Of a stretch of 64,000 nt of DNA, positions 1 to 11,784 are shown in pieces; positions within the stretch are counted from its first letter, which is position 1, and every line of letters starts with the position of its first letter. The notes under the pieces are model-generated. The model was not told the origin of the DNA and searched no databases. It saw nothing but the letters and a program-made list of their open reading frames with translations. Made by a program: the position numbers and the translations under genes. Source of the stretch: Penicillium oxalicum (Eukaryota > Ascomycota > Eurotiomycetes > Eurotiales > Aspergillaceae); NCBI RefSeq assembly GCF_001723175.1, contig NC_064651.1:248001-312000 (forward strand), written 5' to 3'.

Positions 1-800
1 TCCTGGCTACTATGTACGTAATTACTAGATCAACTCGAAGCTGAATCACATTCGAGCGTATCTCGTAAGGAAATTTCACCTCGAGGTCGGATCTTCTCTC
101 TCGATCAGGCCTAGTATGAGGAGACCCCCGACTAATTCCGCCGTTTCCTGCCGGGCATCTATTCCGGAGCGTAGTTGTAGCAGTATATGTATGAGCTTCT
201 AATATTTGATAATGTCGATATCGATTGGCCAATCGATAAAGAATTCTTCAAACACTTTCTCTATTGAGTGACACTCCATCAGAACTCTTATATAGTATAG
301 TAGGAGTCTTATTGCTTGAATTCATTGACATTAGATTGAGCGAGATCCTGACCCACTATACATGTTTGACATATGCTCCTCTTTTGTCCAAAGAGCTTGT
401 TAACCGCTTCAATTTCCCGCCATGTCGTAAATGGCTAGATACACAGGCCCAGACTAGTTAAATCTTTAGAAAGTCTCTGAGATATTGCATATCCCAGGTT
501 ATTTGCATGTCAACATAGGAGGACCACGACTATTTTGTAATCTACGACATAGATCACAGCAAGTCTGAAATTGGAAAACGGGTTAAATTTTCAGTCATGG
601 TCAATAGCAATAGGGCGTCATAGTCATCAGCGCTAGAGGCGAGAGAACTGATTCAGCTCTAGCCCCTTAAGAGAGTCCTCCACAGTCCTGAAAATTTGCG
701 CAAAGCCGGCATCGCCACAGCTATGCTCGTAGCTCGAATACCTGGAGGGTGAATCGTACCAATCTGGTGATTTGAACGCTTTAATCTTGCGCGCGAAGAA
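1..800. other. Left-edge intergenic DNA
   Basis: I see no convincing gene. A 65-codon open frame at 264..461 on the + strand lacks an ATG start (it opens with TTG) and resembles no family I know. The stretch is probably the 3' flank of the BTB gene that ends at 801. Confidence 0.4.
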
Positions 801-2026
801 CTAGTAACTCCAGTTTGAAAAAGGGCGCTCAGGGTTTGACTTGAGGAGATCTTTTGACAGAATAGCCAAAGCACCATACATGATTGAGCGACACTCAAAG
901 CTGCAACCTCGGACGTTGAGTAGATATTCCTCGCGTGTTTTACTAAGAAATTCCATCACATTTTCGATTGCCAGTTCTCGACGTTCATTCATCAGAGCTA
1001 TAATGTTGTCAGTTTTGAAAGATTTAGAACAGTGCAGTTGCTCTCACCTGTAATATCTTCTGGAATCGGAAGTTCTAGAGTATCAATACAACCATAGCTC
1101 TGCGACATAGCAATAGATGTAGATGATTGAAACTCTTCAGGAAGTCGGAAAAACCAAGATATCCATAACCATAGAACTAAGTCTCTCGAAGTTGCCGACG
1201 GGATCTTCTCGTCCATCTTTTCGATCCACACCTCTGCCAGAAGATCCAACACCTCCCGGCATTCATAATAGTCTGCAATGACAGCAACTTTTGCAAGCAT
1301 CTCCAGTGGCAGTTTTCGAGGTATGTCGCGGTATTTTCCATGGATAGCCCGCAGTAATATCATGAGCGCTTCAATATCCCAGCCGTCGGCGATGATCTCC
1401 ACCGAGCCCTTCTGGAAGTAAGTAACGCTTTCTTTCCAGCCTCCAGTAAGTAGTCTTTTGAAAAAAGGCGAGGCAAGCATCAGATGCTTTGCGGAAACCT
1501 GAATACGCGAGCAATTCTGGTCTATGTCGCATTCGGTAAGAGGCTCTTCAGCGATCGGACCCCCAACAGTGGACTCTTCAGCATCGGCAGTACACTCTTC
1601 GGCAACGAAAGCCATGACGGTAGACTCTTCACCATTGGCAGCGGACTCTTCAGTCATGGGAGCCTCAACAGTAGACTCATCAGCATCGACAGGCCACTCT
1701 TCGGCAACGACAGGGCACCCTTCAGCCATGGGAGCCCCAACAGCGGACTCTTCAGCTGAACATTCTCTTTTATATTTCTTCGCCTTTTTCTTTTTATCTT
1801 TCTTTCGGCTTTTCATTTTATCACTCTGCTCTGTCCGCTCGTAATTGAGTTCTGATATCGTAGTCAACCCGTCGGAGCTTGCGAGGTTGTCAAATGATAG
1901 TTGAGGCGATCCAACACATTGATGGGTGTATGCATCTTCCTCCAGTTGAGCAAAGGGACTGTTTGCATTGCGCAAGATGATGATGACTTCACCATCTGGA
2001 TCTATAGTATGAGTTGCCGACTGCAT
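801..2026 (-). CDS. BTB/POZ-domain protein with internal acidic repeat
   Basis: Two exons (2026..1048 and 997..801) joined by a 50-base GT-AG intron (998..1047, donor GTGAGA, branch-like CTGAC) give 391 aa. Residues 9-26 (DPDGEVIIILRNANSPFA) are the first BTB strand of a large fungal BTB family. Residues about 172-260 (SAKHLMLASPFFKRLL, then GWKE, then IADYYECREVL) supply the rest of the fold. Between them lie a lysine-rich patch (residues 72-86) and three 17-residue acidic repeats (residues 109-159) of the type EEWPVDADESTVEAPMT. I chose the ATG at 2024-2026 because it directly precedes the conserved strand; a longer frame reaches 2200. The family is known for protein-protein interaction, but this protein's role is unknown. 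The exon 2 frame continues cleanly to TAG at 801. Confidence 0.8.
1550..1702 (-). repeat. 51-bp coding minisatellite, three units
   Basis: Three imperfect 51-base units encode EEWPVDADESTVEAPMT, EESAANGEESTVMAFVA and EECTADAEESTVGGPIA inside the BTB gene. A further partial unit precedes them, up to about 1756. All units keep frame. Confidence 0.75.
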
Positions 2027-3321
2027 CTTCGTGTGTAGATTGGCTTGATATTTGGGCTTGTACGTGAGGTTGACAGAACGGTAAGGGGTGGTTGCAAAAC
2101 GATGAGCGGTAATCAAGTTTGGATGGAGGTCAAATGCCAGCTGATCGGGCACCGTTAGGCACTGATTGCGGAGTGTACTAATGTAGTAGGTAGTATACAT
2201 GTAACCAGGATTTTGATAGGCAGGAGGTACTGACTAGTTGGTCGATAACAAAATCCTTCCACCGCTTTCTCTGTTGTAGAACACCTCATCGAGATTCTGA
2301 ATTCCTCGATTTTAAGGCTCGCAACCACGTTTCGTACCAACACTTGAATGGTTAAATCCCTTTTGAATAACTTCTTCTAGTGAGATTTCAGCCTATTTCC
2401 CAAGATGCAGACCTCCTTTGTACCCTGAAATGGGGTCTGCGGGAGTGTCTCTCCTGCTTTATGACTGATCAGTTCAAGCATTCAGGTTTAGATTTCAAGA
2501 CAGACTCTGTATAGCTTGAAAAGAGGATTACTAAGATATTAATCCTTGACTCATCTTGTAGCTAACTACCTATCCTTGCACTTTTTGCTACCCAGTGTTT
2601 AGCCGTGGGAGCAGCACGCTTGTGTTGATTGGGAGGTTTGGATTTTTCCATGATATTTCTTCTCCACTTTGATTTGAGTTTGACGTGGACGTAGTTGCCA
2701 GGAGGCTAGAGATACTTGACAGGGCTGTCTCATGCCTTCATGCATACGCTGTATCTGATTTTGATGATTGATTTCTGGTTTTTCCCTGATTGCTGGGTGG
2801 ATCGACAATGGTGGATGACCATCTCGTTATGTGTAACATCTGCGTTCCTCGGTTTTTGGCATTTTCGTCAGTGTCAGATACTCTGACGAGACCTCCTTAA
2901 AAAGATCGAGCAAGTCGCTCAGAGCTAGGCAGCCAACCTTTTGTCTGGATAAGTCTCCACTATTAATTCCGACAGGATGACAGCACTGCCGAGACGCCAA
3001 GTCTTTCTGGTCAGCCACACGCACCTTGTTTAGCGACTCCGCATCAACCGTATCCACCCAATCTCTCTTCCACCGTACTGCTTTTGTGGGATAGCAGAAA
3101 GCGGGAAAGCATCCTCAGAACCGAAAAATACCCTACCATAAGATTATAATAATAGCAGAAACATTAATCCCTCCGTAAACCACGCATTTCCTAGGAATGT
3201 CGCAAAACTTGGCGCTTGTGATAGGATGCGAGGCGCATTCTGCCAGGTAAGCGGTCACCTACTACCTTATTGACTGGCCCCACATTTCCCTCCATCTTTG
3301 CCGCACTATGCTGTATGATGC

Positions 3322-3360
3322 CTTCTTCGTCTTCTTCTTCTTCTTCATCATCATCATCAT
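3322..3360. repeat. TTC/TCA trinucleotide microsatellite
   Basis: A run of TTC/TCT triplets passes into TCA triplets, about 39 bases. It would encode serine if translated, but sits in apparently non-coding DNA. Confidence 0.8.
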
Positions 3361-3583
3361 TGTCGCAGGTTATACTCTTGCATCCATCAACATTGTATTG
3401 TTACCCCATTGCCCATCCATACTCTACTATTACGCATGCATTGATTTCATCATCTACTCATAACTCATCTTGGCTGCGTCCGATGAGAGTTGTCCATTTC
3501 ATTGCTCAATAGCCATACTGCCGTCTTCCTGCAGCTGGAGGCCACAAAGCCCCGAGAAATTACTGGATCCCCTCATTTAACTA

Positions 3584-3801
3584 TGACTACGACTACGTGC
3601 GGCCCGAGGGCGATGGACGATAGGGGTACGGGAGTTGCGTGAGTGTATGGGTATGTGAAGACGCTTGAGAGACGTTGCCTCGCTTGACTACGACTACGAC
3701 TACGTGCGGCCCTAGTTCGTGCCGGGGACCCAGAGGCGATGGACGGTAGGGGCACGGGAGCTGCGTTAGTGCATGAGTGTGTGAGGGTGTCTGGAAGACG
3801 C
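3584..3801. repeat. Diverged local tandem duplication (~100-120 bp units)
   Basis: Unit one (3584..3664) and unit two (3685..3801) share TGACTACGACTACGTGCGGCC, then a CGATGGACG-TAGGGG-ACGGGAG block, then a closing GAAGACGC. The second copy carries small insertions. Neither lies in a credible gene. Confidence 0.7.
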
Positions 3802-4687
3802 CATTTCAGGATACGATGCTGTTGCAGGAGTTACTGCCGACCTGATTGAACACTGGACTTTTGGCTAGAACCCAGCACGAGATGGGATGCATGCCGATGA
3901 ACAACTGTCTTGATGGACTTGACGATTTGATGAATATTCTACTTTGTTGTGAGTCTTCTAACCTATTTTTTGTCGATCGAGGCCCTTAGAAGACACTAAT
4001 GGGGTTTTGCTCGACAAGTTTACAGTCTTTCCCATCTTTGGATCTCTAGAAACAACTCATTGGAGGCGGTTTTTGTTGGATTGGAGGGAACATGGCTTGA
4101 GCACTCTTATTTACATCATTCTCTCTTCATCTTATGAGGATGTCTCTTTACTGTCCATGTTTTAGCCCTGTTTTCGAATTCACTGAATATCTCATGTTTT
4201 ATTCAACCCACGAGCAACATCTCTTGCTCAATTTGGCAATCTAGGGCATGGTTTGACAATGTGATTGTGTAAAACATGGGACTGGGTAAACCTCGTGACC
4301 GCGTCTCGCGGAACCTGCGGATGTGGAGGGTGAACACACACACACTGAGATCCACTTGATTAACTTTGGGTGGAGTAGACGCCCGATCACCGAGTCCCAT
4401 CTCGATCACTCCTGTGTGAGATGTGTGGCTGTGTCTTTTATTTCTTTATGTTCGGAACCGACCGCGGCGACAATCGAGTTTGAATACAACATGCAGTGGT
4501 CGAATGGATACACGATCGAGTGATGTGTGATAATGAAGATTGTGTCTGGTATTTTGCTCCTTGGACGAATTGCAAGGTGAAGGGAATGAAATTGCAACAA
4601 TGTGCGATGAAAGTACACACGCCGTCATAATGCGTATGAAGCGAAGTGGTCTTCGTCATTCCTCGTGGGTATTTCAAAATTTGGTAT

Positions 4688-6147
4688 TTACAAGCGTCTC
4701 ATGTACTGTACTCCAAATGCAAACAACCAGAACATCAACAACGGTAGCAGAGTGCTAGATTGCAGAGCCTGACTGCCAGAGGCCTGCACTCGCAACATGC
4801 TCATTTCCCGCTCAGTATACCGATCCTGACCATAGGTCGAATTGAGTGTGATGGCGGAGGAAATGCTTCCATCCTCCAGTCGAATCCAGGTGTCGAATTC
4901 CTTTTCCATATGCTTTTCGCGTAGAAGGATTTGTCTTCCACCGCGTGGGACATCTCCATAGCCACCATAGCCCGTACGGCGGCCGTAGCACATGTTCAGT
5001 CCATTGCCGGTGAGGTTTTGGTCCTTGATGCCGTTGTTCCATTTGAAACACCTGGAGACAAGATGAGCCGGGATTCTCGAATAAACGTCTGCGCTGGTGG
5101 CTTCTGCTTACCAGTCATTCAGATGATCATGGCCACTAAAGGTGGCCATGAGCCCGGGAGTTTCGAGCAATGCCTGCATGAAGCGGGTGTCCTGGCCGGC
5201 GTATTCAGTTGCACCCCCGCCTTGAGGCACCACACTCTCGCCGTTGATGCCGGGAGCTGTTCGGTTGTCGTAGTAATCATCCTGGTACTTGGCCATGGCG
5301 TGCGCGGGAATATGGTAGAATGCTAGGGAGGGGATAATTTTGCCATATTCCTCGGTCAAGTTGTTGTTTTTCTCTTGGAACCATTTCACCACCTTTGCAA
5401 GAAAAATGTCAGAGACTCTCAACTCTGATCCAGTATGACTTGGGGCTGAAAGAAAGACCGTCACATGTTTCATACCTCGGCATCCACCCAATCGCCTCGT
5501 CTGCCCGAAGGGTCATCTTGTCCCCGATTTGTCGGGTAGTTACCACCGCGAGAATCAAAGAACCAGAGAAGAAGAGCAGGGGTGTCCTCGGAGCCCCCTC
5601 GCGTATACACCGGCAGATAGTAGTTTGTGACTCCTGCGGTCGGCGATGAGATCATGCTCCTCGTCAGACTCTTCTCATATGTCTTCTCGTGATCATATAT
5701 ATCCTGTTGGGGGTCCAGGTTGCCGTCGCTGTCGTGATTGCCGTACGTGGATGCCCACGGTATCTCGGCCTGTTTGAGTGGCTTCAACACTTGCTGAATG
5801 AATTGATCCGAGTTGTTACTCCTCGTTGCCTCGCCCGAGATCAAGTCCCCATTCACGACGATGAGCTGGGGATCTTCCATCCCAATGAGCTTGGTCATGA
5901 CATCCTGGGTCTTGACATCGTTGTTGGCATCTAGATCAAAAACCAACATCAGCATCCGTGCACCGCGTACAACGGGACCATCTATCAGCCTGCACCGCAC
6001 CGCACACTGACCCTCTGCAAAGTGCAGGTCGTTAAAGACCGAGATATGAAAAGTGCCATTCTTCGTAAACTGGAGCTTTGGGCTGCTGTCTGACCGACTC
6101 CCCGAGGCCAGCCCCATGATTTTCTGGATCGCTGCGTGATAAGACAT
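4688..6147 (-). CDS. Calcineurin-like metallophosphoesterase (Dcr2/PAP29-like)
   Basis: Four exons (6147..6012, 5930..5476, 5392..5112, 5051..4688) with introns of 81, 83 and 60 bases; each junction restores a family motif. The metal-ligand motifs are complete and in order: NDLHFAE (D-x-H, built across intron 1), VVNGDLISG (GD), YGNHDSD (GNHD), FYHIPAHA (H) and SGHDHLNDW (GHDH). This is the pattern of Dcr2/purple acid phosphatase 29-type phosphatases, binuclear metal phosphomonoesterases. The C-terminus ends in a hydrophobic stretch (STLLPLLMFWLFAFGV) with a short basic tail, suggesting a membrane or GPI anchor. No signal peptide is seen from the ATG at 6145-6147, so a 5' exon with a leader may have been missed. 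Substrate unknown. Confidence 0.85.
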
Positions 6148-7329
6148 CGTGGGATGCCAGGGATCGTTGCCGCTTTTATTTTGTCGTATGAATGTGGTAT
6201 CGTGGTATCAATAATGTGGATATTCAGACCGAGTATTGTTCGCCTGGTCTTCGCGTCATGAGAGCTTCAGAAGCCTTGCATTCTCTGGGCAAGTTCCTGG
6301 GGGACCCAGGGCACCCGTGGGGATTGACGTAAGCCATCGCCGGAATCGGCCGCAGTTCCAGATCGCCCAGACCCGCGAGCGGGGCAATCAGCGTGGGCGA
6401 TAACGGCGATAAGAGCTGGACGGTCGCGGTACCCTCGGACGGTGGAGACTGGATCTCGTGGAGAGTACGGTAGCAGACTGATCCTCCAGTCATCCTGTGG
6501 GGCATCGGTGGATCGGAGGTGAAGATTTCTCGAATTGAACCTGGAAGTTTATCGTGTGCCTGGGATCTGCTGGTGCGACAGTACTCTTTGACCTGATTTG
6601 ACTTGGTTTGTTCGAAATAGATCAACCGCTTTCAGTCGTGGTACAACGTACCTGGCTGACCGTCCAATGGACAGACCCGCTCTTGCAGACTGGACTGGAT
6701 CCATCCATGGAGTCCATCGGAGGTGCTGTGTCAGCAGGCCGCATTTTGCCAAGCCCAACTTCAGTCTTCCAGTCGATTTGCTCGTCTTCACTGCTCCGAG
6801 CTCACCTCACTGAATACACAACCAGCTACCTGCAACACCATACGGAAAAGATTCCTGATTGAATATGATTCGATTCTGAGATGTATGGTCATGTACTCCT
6901 CTTTCATGTCCTTTCCTACAGAGTTCTCCGACCAAACATTACGACATCCCCTTGCCCCCAGCCTGGAGGATGTCCGCGTACTTGATTTTGTGGCTGTGTT
7001 CTCGGCTTCTTGGCATCCCTTGCTCTACGTAGGCCTTCATGCTCTGCCGCGCCTCCCTCAACCTCAGTCGCGCAAGAGACTTGATCTTGGCTTGATTCCG
7101 ACGCTGCCGCAGGATCGATTTGCCAAGAATAAGATTGCTTGGACATGTGGTTCGATTACACTCCCCACTTCGCCGCTCGCGTGGATGCGCGCGGAGTCTC
7201 GGGCTCGGATAAGGTTTGATCGACAGCTATGATGAATCCGAGAAGACCGGAGAATCGACACTGAGCAGAATCAGCCACGCACATGCATCTGTATCGTTGT
7301 TTGCCCAGGCAAGGTTCCCGCTGGAGCGG
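6148..7329. other. Intergenic DNA with unresolved open frames
   Basis: A GC-rich minus-strand frame at 6224..6625 lacks an ATG at its start. A second minus-strand frame ending at TAA 6939..6941 reads as an amphipathic, Arg/Lys-rich peptide (about 7200 down to 6942) but I could find no start exon. Neither matches a family I recognise. Confidence 0.35.
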
Positions 7330-8000
7330 TCAAGCGCCACGCACACATTGAAGACATGCGCAGTCGGGCAGGGTAAAGTGAAGGCGCTCCCAAATCTCCT
7401 GTAGCCTTCGCCGCCGCGTCTCGTCCTTGGCATCCAACAGCGTCATTCTTGATGTCCACAATGAATTTACTTTCTCGGCTTCTCCATCCATATGCTCTGC
7501 ATATAGGTCAATGCCTTCCTGCTTGCTCAGACTGAGGCGGCCGATGTGTTGCGCAATCATCTCTAGAATCTGACCAACTTCACCGGGATTGAAGAGAGTT
7601 TGTCTCCGTAGGGTGTCCATGGCATCTTGAATCGTGTGGGTGATGATTTGGCACTTCAAAGGGAAACAGTAATTTGTATGTTCAGACTCCACCAGCAGTC
7701 GGAATCGGTCAAAGTCGACTTCGAGGCCATGTAGGAACCGGACGGCATCTTGAAGATCGGCGTCCACGTGTGAAAGCTTCCTGCCCCAGGCGAATAGGGC
7801 ATTCACAAACTTCAGCCTTCTTTCTCCAAAGAAAGTGATTTTAGGATCCAATGCCATTCCTGCTGGAGGGCTTGGTAAGATTTCCATGGCCTGGAATGAT
7901 CTCCCAGACTGGTCCGTGTTGAGACTTGGCAGACTGCACAGGCAGGCTGTTCTAACCCGGGGGTTTTTACTTGGTGGCCGCAGTGCAGGTTTTCTCCCAT
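7330..8000 (-). CDS. Unrecognised small protein with possible Cys/His N-terminus; frame break
   Basis: Two overlapping minus-strand frames seem to belong to one gene. The upstream frame (8000 to about 7850) starts MGENLHCGHQ and holds a Cys/His group (HCGH...PACAVC) that could bind zinc. The downstream frame (7887..7330, 185 aa if used alone from its first ATG) contains ITFFGERRLKFVNALFAWG and continues helical and charged to the stop at 7330. The upstream frame ends its alignment-like stretch EWHWIL exactly where the downstream frame begins LDPKITFF, so either a one-base indel or a poorly marked intron (for example GTCTGG..CAGCAG) joins them. No function can be given. The stand-alone 185-aa protein is the conservative alternative. 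Confidence 0.5.
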
Positions 8001-9259
8001 AGGATCTTAGTAATTAGATGAGTTCAAGGGGCCTGATAAATTCAACTTTCGGAATATTCGGTCACATCTGGCAGAACAATGAAGCAAGAGCCTTATCATT
8101 TAAGTAACCAAAAACCTCGGGCCTTGAACCTGACTGCTTCAATGACTCAACGAACAGTTCAAGTTCCACTTTCAACAAAGTCACTTGAACCAAGGGGACA
8201 AGGGATACAACGTGTCTTGAAGTCCTGCATGGTGAATCGTTAGAAGGTGACGGACCAACGAGGCTTAGGACTCACAATTATCAGTCGTACAATGCATACG
8301 ATGCTTTGAACAATGAACTAGGATGTGTCAGCCTTCCAATATTCCAAATACCGTAGACAACATTTTTAAGAAATACCACATGGGTCACGAGTGAATCAAT
8401 CTTCTTCTGGAATTTCCCTTAAATATAGTTCCAGTCTGATATTTGTGAAATGGAAGCAGAATCGCTTTGAAAGGATTCCTACCTAATGACGCGTAAGCCA
8501 AGCCTAACTAAGTACAACTTCTTATATTAGGGGAAAGATAATAGGTCACCTCGGTAAGATTGATTGATTCTTTGAAACTGTTTCCATCCGATCAGGCATA
8601 ACTCACTGTAGAAACAGGACAAAGCTCTATTGTCTAGAATATTTCCTTGATCACATTCATAGCGCAAAAACCAAGTCACGGAAAGTGGTAAAGTACTCAC
8701 GCAAACATCCTAGTCGTGTCTAAGCTGCAGAGGCATGTTTAACAATACTTGTACGATGTGATGAGCTCTTCATACATACATCTTAGAGGCGATGAAGGTG
8801 ATTACAAGCGCAGAGACATGTACAGATGGGTTCGGGTTTATTTGTCAGTGCTCGCGCCCGGTCGCGTAGGTGGAAGAAGGTGGACGCTGCTTGGTACCTA
8901 TGGTACGTTGTGACTGACGTGCCGCAAGAACATCCAGCTTGGAATCATTTCCTTCCTCTATGTCTCAGTACCAGGGTCTCGAAGTTGAACCCCTCCTCAC
9001 ATTGTCCTCTTTCTGGCTCAAGCTCCCAAGTCCACAGTTCATCTTGACTAGCCTTTGACGCCGCAGTGGGTCGTATTTAGGCGTCCCGCACGGCCCCAAC
9101 CGGAAAGCCCCATTTTGGTGGGGAAGCTTGCCCAAAGAAGGCATCATGTGACTAGACTATGTAGATCATCAAGTGAGTCTGTGTGACCTAGGGGTGCTGA
9201 AAGATGGACTTATCCTCACAGCTTTCTTTAACGAGAGCCACAGCTTCCAATATCATTCC
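8001..9259. other. Intergenic DNA upstream of the FAD monooxygenase
   Basis: AT-rich with short unconvincing frames only. I see no RNA gene or repeat. The last few hundred bases presumably carry the monooxygenase promoter. Confidence 0.4.
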
Positions 9260-10801
9260 ATGGGTGGACTCACAAATAATCACGTCACCGTGGGGATCGT
9301 GGGAGGAGGTGTGGCAGGTCTCGCCCTCGCCAGGATGCTTGAGCTATCGGGGATCTCGTATCGCCTATGGGAGGCTCATCGACGGTTCGCACCGCCCGCT
9401 GGTGCAAGTGTCGGAGTATTGCCCAACGGTCTACGGATCTTGGATCAACTGGGCATGATTGATTCCATCAACAAGTACAATGTCAAGCGCCAGGTGTGGG
9501 AACATCGCGATGCTGATGGGAGACTCCATGCGAGCTTCAATCCCGGTGCTGTGATGGAGGAAAAGTATGTTCTTTATTTTTTTTGTTTTTTATTTCAGTA
9601 ATACTTGTATTTTTTCCCTCGATATTGACTATTTGAGGTTTCTAGGCTCGGATATGGTGGTGTATTGATGGAGAGGCACCGATTACTCCAGATCATGCAC
9701 GAAAGTATCCAGGACAAGACCAAGCTTTGCTCTTCAAAAAGAGTATCATCTGTCTCACAGACAGAAAGCGAGGCAAAGATTATCGCCGAGGATGGAAGTC
9801 AACTCACCTGCGACATTCTTGCTGGCGCAGATGGCGTCAGATCGGTTGTTCGCCGGGAAATGGAGAAAGACTCGCCAAAGTCGATCAACCCCGAATCCCG
9901 TAAGTCAGGCTCAGACTGGTCTCAGGAATGGCTTTGTTCTCAATGGCCCATCGACTGCTAATGGAGATGAACGATTGTAGGATTTGAGCCTCGTTTTGTT
10001 TGTGTTTGGGGTATCTCCGACCCGGTTACCACCATTGGATCAGGTCGTTCTTTCACCATTTATCGGCCGGAGGTGTCATTGCTTGTATTCAGTGGCCACG
10101 GCGGGGTTACGTCCTGGTTTGTCACGCGGGAGCTTAAACCTGGTGAAGCTTACCAGCGATACTCGGAGCAAGAAAGTGAAGCACTTTGTCAGCAGGTTGC
10201 CGGTCTCACCGTCACGGATGGGACAATCTTTGACGAGATTTTTAAAAAGCGACGGTTTACTATCATGACAGCTTTGGAAGAGGGTGTTGCGGAGCGATTC
10301 TTTTCCGGTCGGCTCGTTTTGCTAGGAGACTCGGCACACAAGGTGAGTTTTTGCATGATTTCAATTGTCGGTTGAGCCAGAGCTTCACGCTAATGAATGT
10401 TTTTGTATTAGATGGTCCCTCACGGGGCAATGGGCGCGAACCAGGCTCTCGAGTCCGCAGCAGCACTGATCAATCTTTTGCGGCCACTCGTGTCGCAAGA
10501 AAACGATGGTCCAACGCGAGGAGGCCTGTCACTGCCACAAGTGGAAAGTCTTTTGAATCAATACGATCAGCGGCGTCGGGGTCGAGCAACGGCTGTGCTT
10601 CGAGCGTCTGGTCACGGTTGTCGTGCACATCTAAAGATAGGACTTGAAAGTGAGCTCTATTGGTCCAACTTACATAATATGACGAGCTCGGAGGGAATCG
10701 CGAAGATGCTCGCTTCAATGTGTAGCGCTGAGAGGCTCAATGATTGGCACTTGGGAAGTCCAAATGTCGAGACGTATACGTCCTTTGCGCGGACTCAATG
10801 A
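9260..10801 (+). CDS. FAD-dependent monooxygenase (PaxM/salicylate hydroxylase type)
   Basis: Four exons (9260..9564, 9646..9899, 9981..10342, 10412..10801) encode 436 aa; introns of 81, 81 and 69 bases all have good GT-AG ends. The N-terminus has the dinucleotide-binding motif GGGVAG (residues 15-20). Residues 302-307 (GDSAHK) followed by MVPHGAMGANQALESA form the second FAD-binding GD motif of class A flavoprotein monooxygenases. The GANQALESAA signature is shared with epoxidising and hydroxylating enzymes of fungal terpenoid and meroterpenoid pathways, but no prenyltransferase, cyclase or PKS lies nearby, so the substrate is open. Salicylate- or hydroxybenzoate-type hydroxylase is the main alternative. 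No strong membrane segment stands out. The ATG at 9260 directly precedes the Rossmann strand. Confidence 0.88.
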
Positions 10802-11784
10802 AAAGCACGGCCTATTCAGGGTATCTTTCAATTTTCCTGGAGAAAACTAACCGAGGACCGAATTTTTCAACGTGACTCTCGTTGGTGTTCTGACTGGCCA
10901 TGCGGAACGACCTTGTCCTTAATTCTCGTGAAGCTCTGACGGAGACGCTGACTAGAGCTTGGTGCCAGCGACAGACCCGGAACCTAATTTTAGAGCTCGC
11001 GGTCAGGTGCATCAAGTTCGAATCAGGCGCCCGGAGACAACTGTCTTTGAGTGTTGGCCGTGGAAGATTTTGTTGGAAGAAATGCCTCGGCGGCCTCACC
11101 CCCGCTCTGTGATGATCATCGCATTGACAACACAAGCAAACAAGTAAGTGAACTTGCCCCCAGGCTGCGTTTAATTTGCCTGTTTACTCGTACCCACGGA
11201 GAAAAAGACCTTGGCGGCTCAAGACGCCGAGAGAGAGGGTTCGTTTTCCCCGTAATCGCCTCGAAACGAGTTCCACCAGTCACCTGCCCCACGTGGAGCC
11301 ATCCCCTGGACTGACTCGCGAACCCGACTTATGAGGCTTGTCTAAGCCACTCGTTTACACTTACATTTGAACGGTCATTTGATGATATTCATCTTCGTGC
11401 AGCACTTAGCGCTCCTGAGAGTGCACAGACTTCTTCATACTAAAGCTCAACAGTCATGCCGCCGGACATCTCCCCAATTTGCGGCTCAAATGACGCGCCA
11501 TTGAAGTGGACGCATCGCGTGCGGATAGAAATCACCCATAGTCAGCACCGTCCACGATGAACACTTTGAGCACTCTTTTCGTCTCCCAGCACGTCTAAGA
11601 GCATGTTGCCATCTGAAACTTCCATCGCTGAATTCCTATCTTTTGCACCCGCGGCAAATGCGGAAACAGCCGTCGTGTTTCTCCAGGTATTGATCTACTA
11701 ATCTGTGGGACTGCTGGTGTCTTTTGATCGCATGTTCGCTCACGCCCGTTCTTCATCAAGCAATGCGATACGATCAACGAGGCC
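10802..11784. other. Intergenic DNA between monooxygenase and vWA gene
   Basis: Short overlapping frames on both strands, none with recognisable content. It probably holds the 3' UTR of the monooxygenase and the promoter and 5' UTR of the vWA gene. Confidence 0.4.

Larger units (their letters stand above)
2027..4687. other. Gene-poor intergenic DNA, 2.7 kb
   Basis: No supported gene. Minus-strand open frames at 2599..2808 and 2827..3057 are short and unrecognised. The stretch holds a TTC/TCA microsatellite (3322..3360) and a diverged local duplication (3584..3801). Confidence 0.5.
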
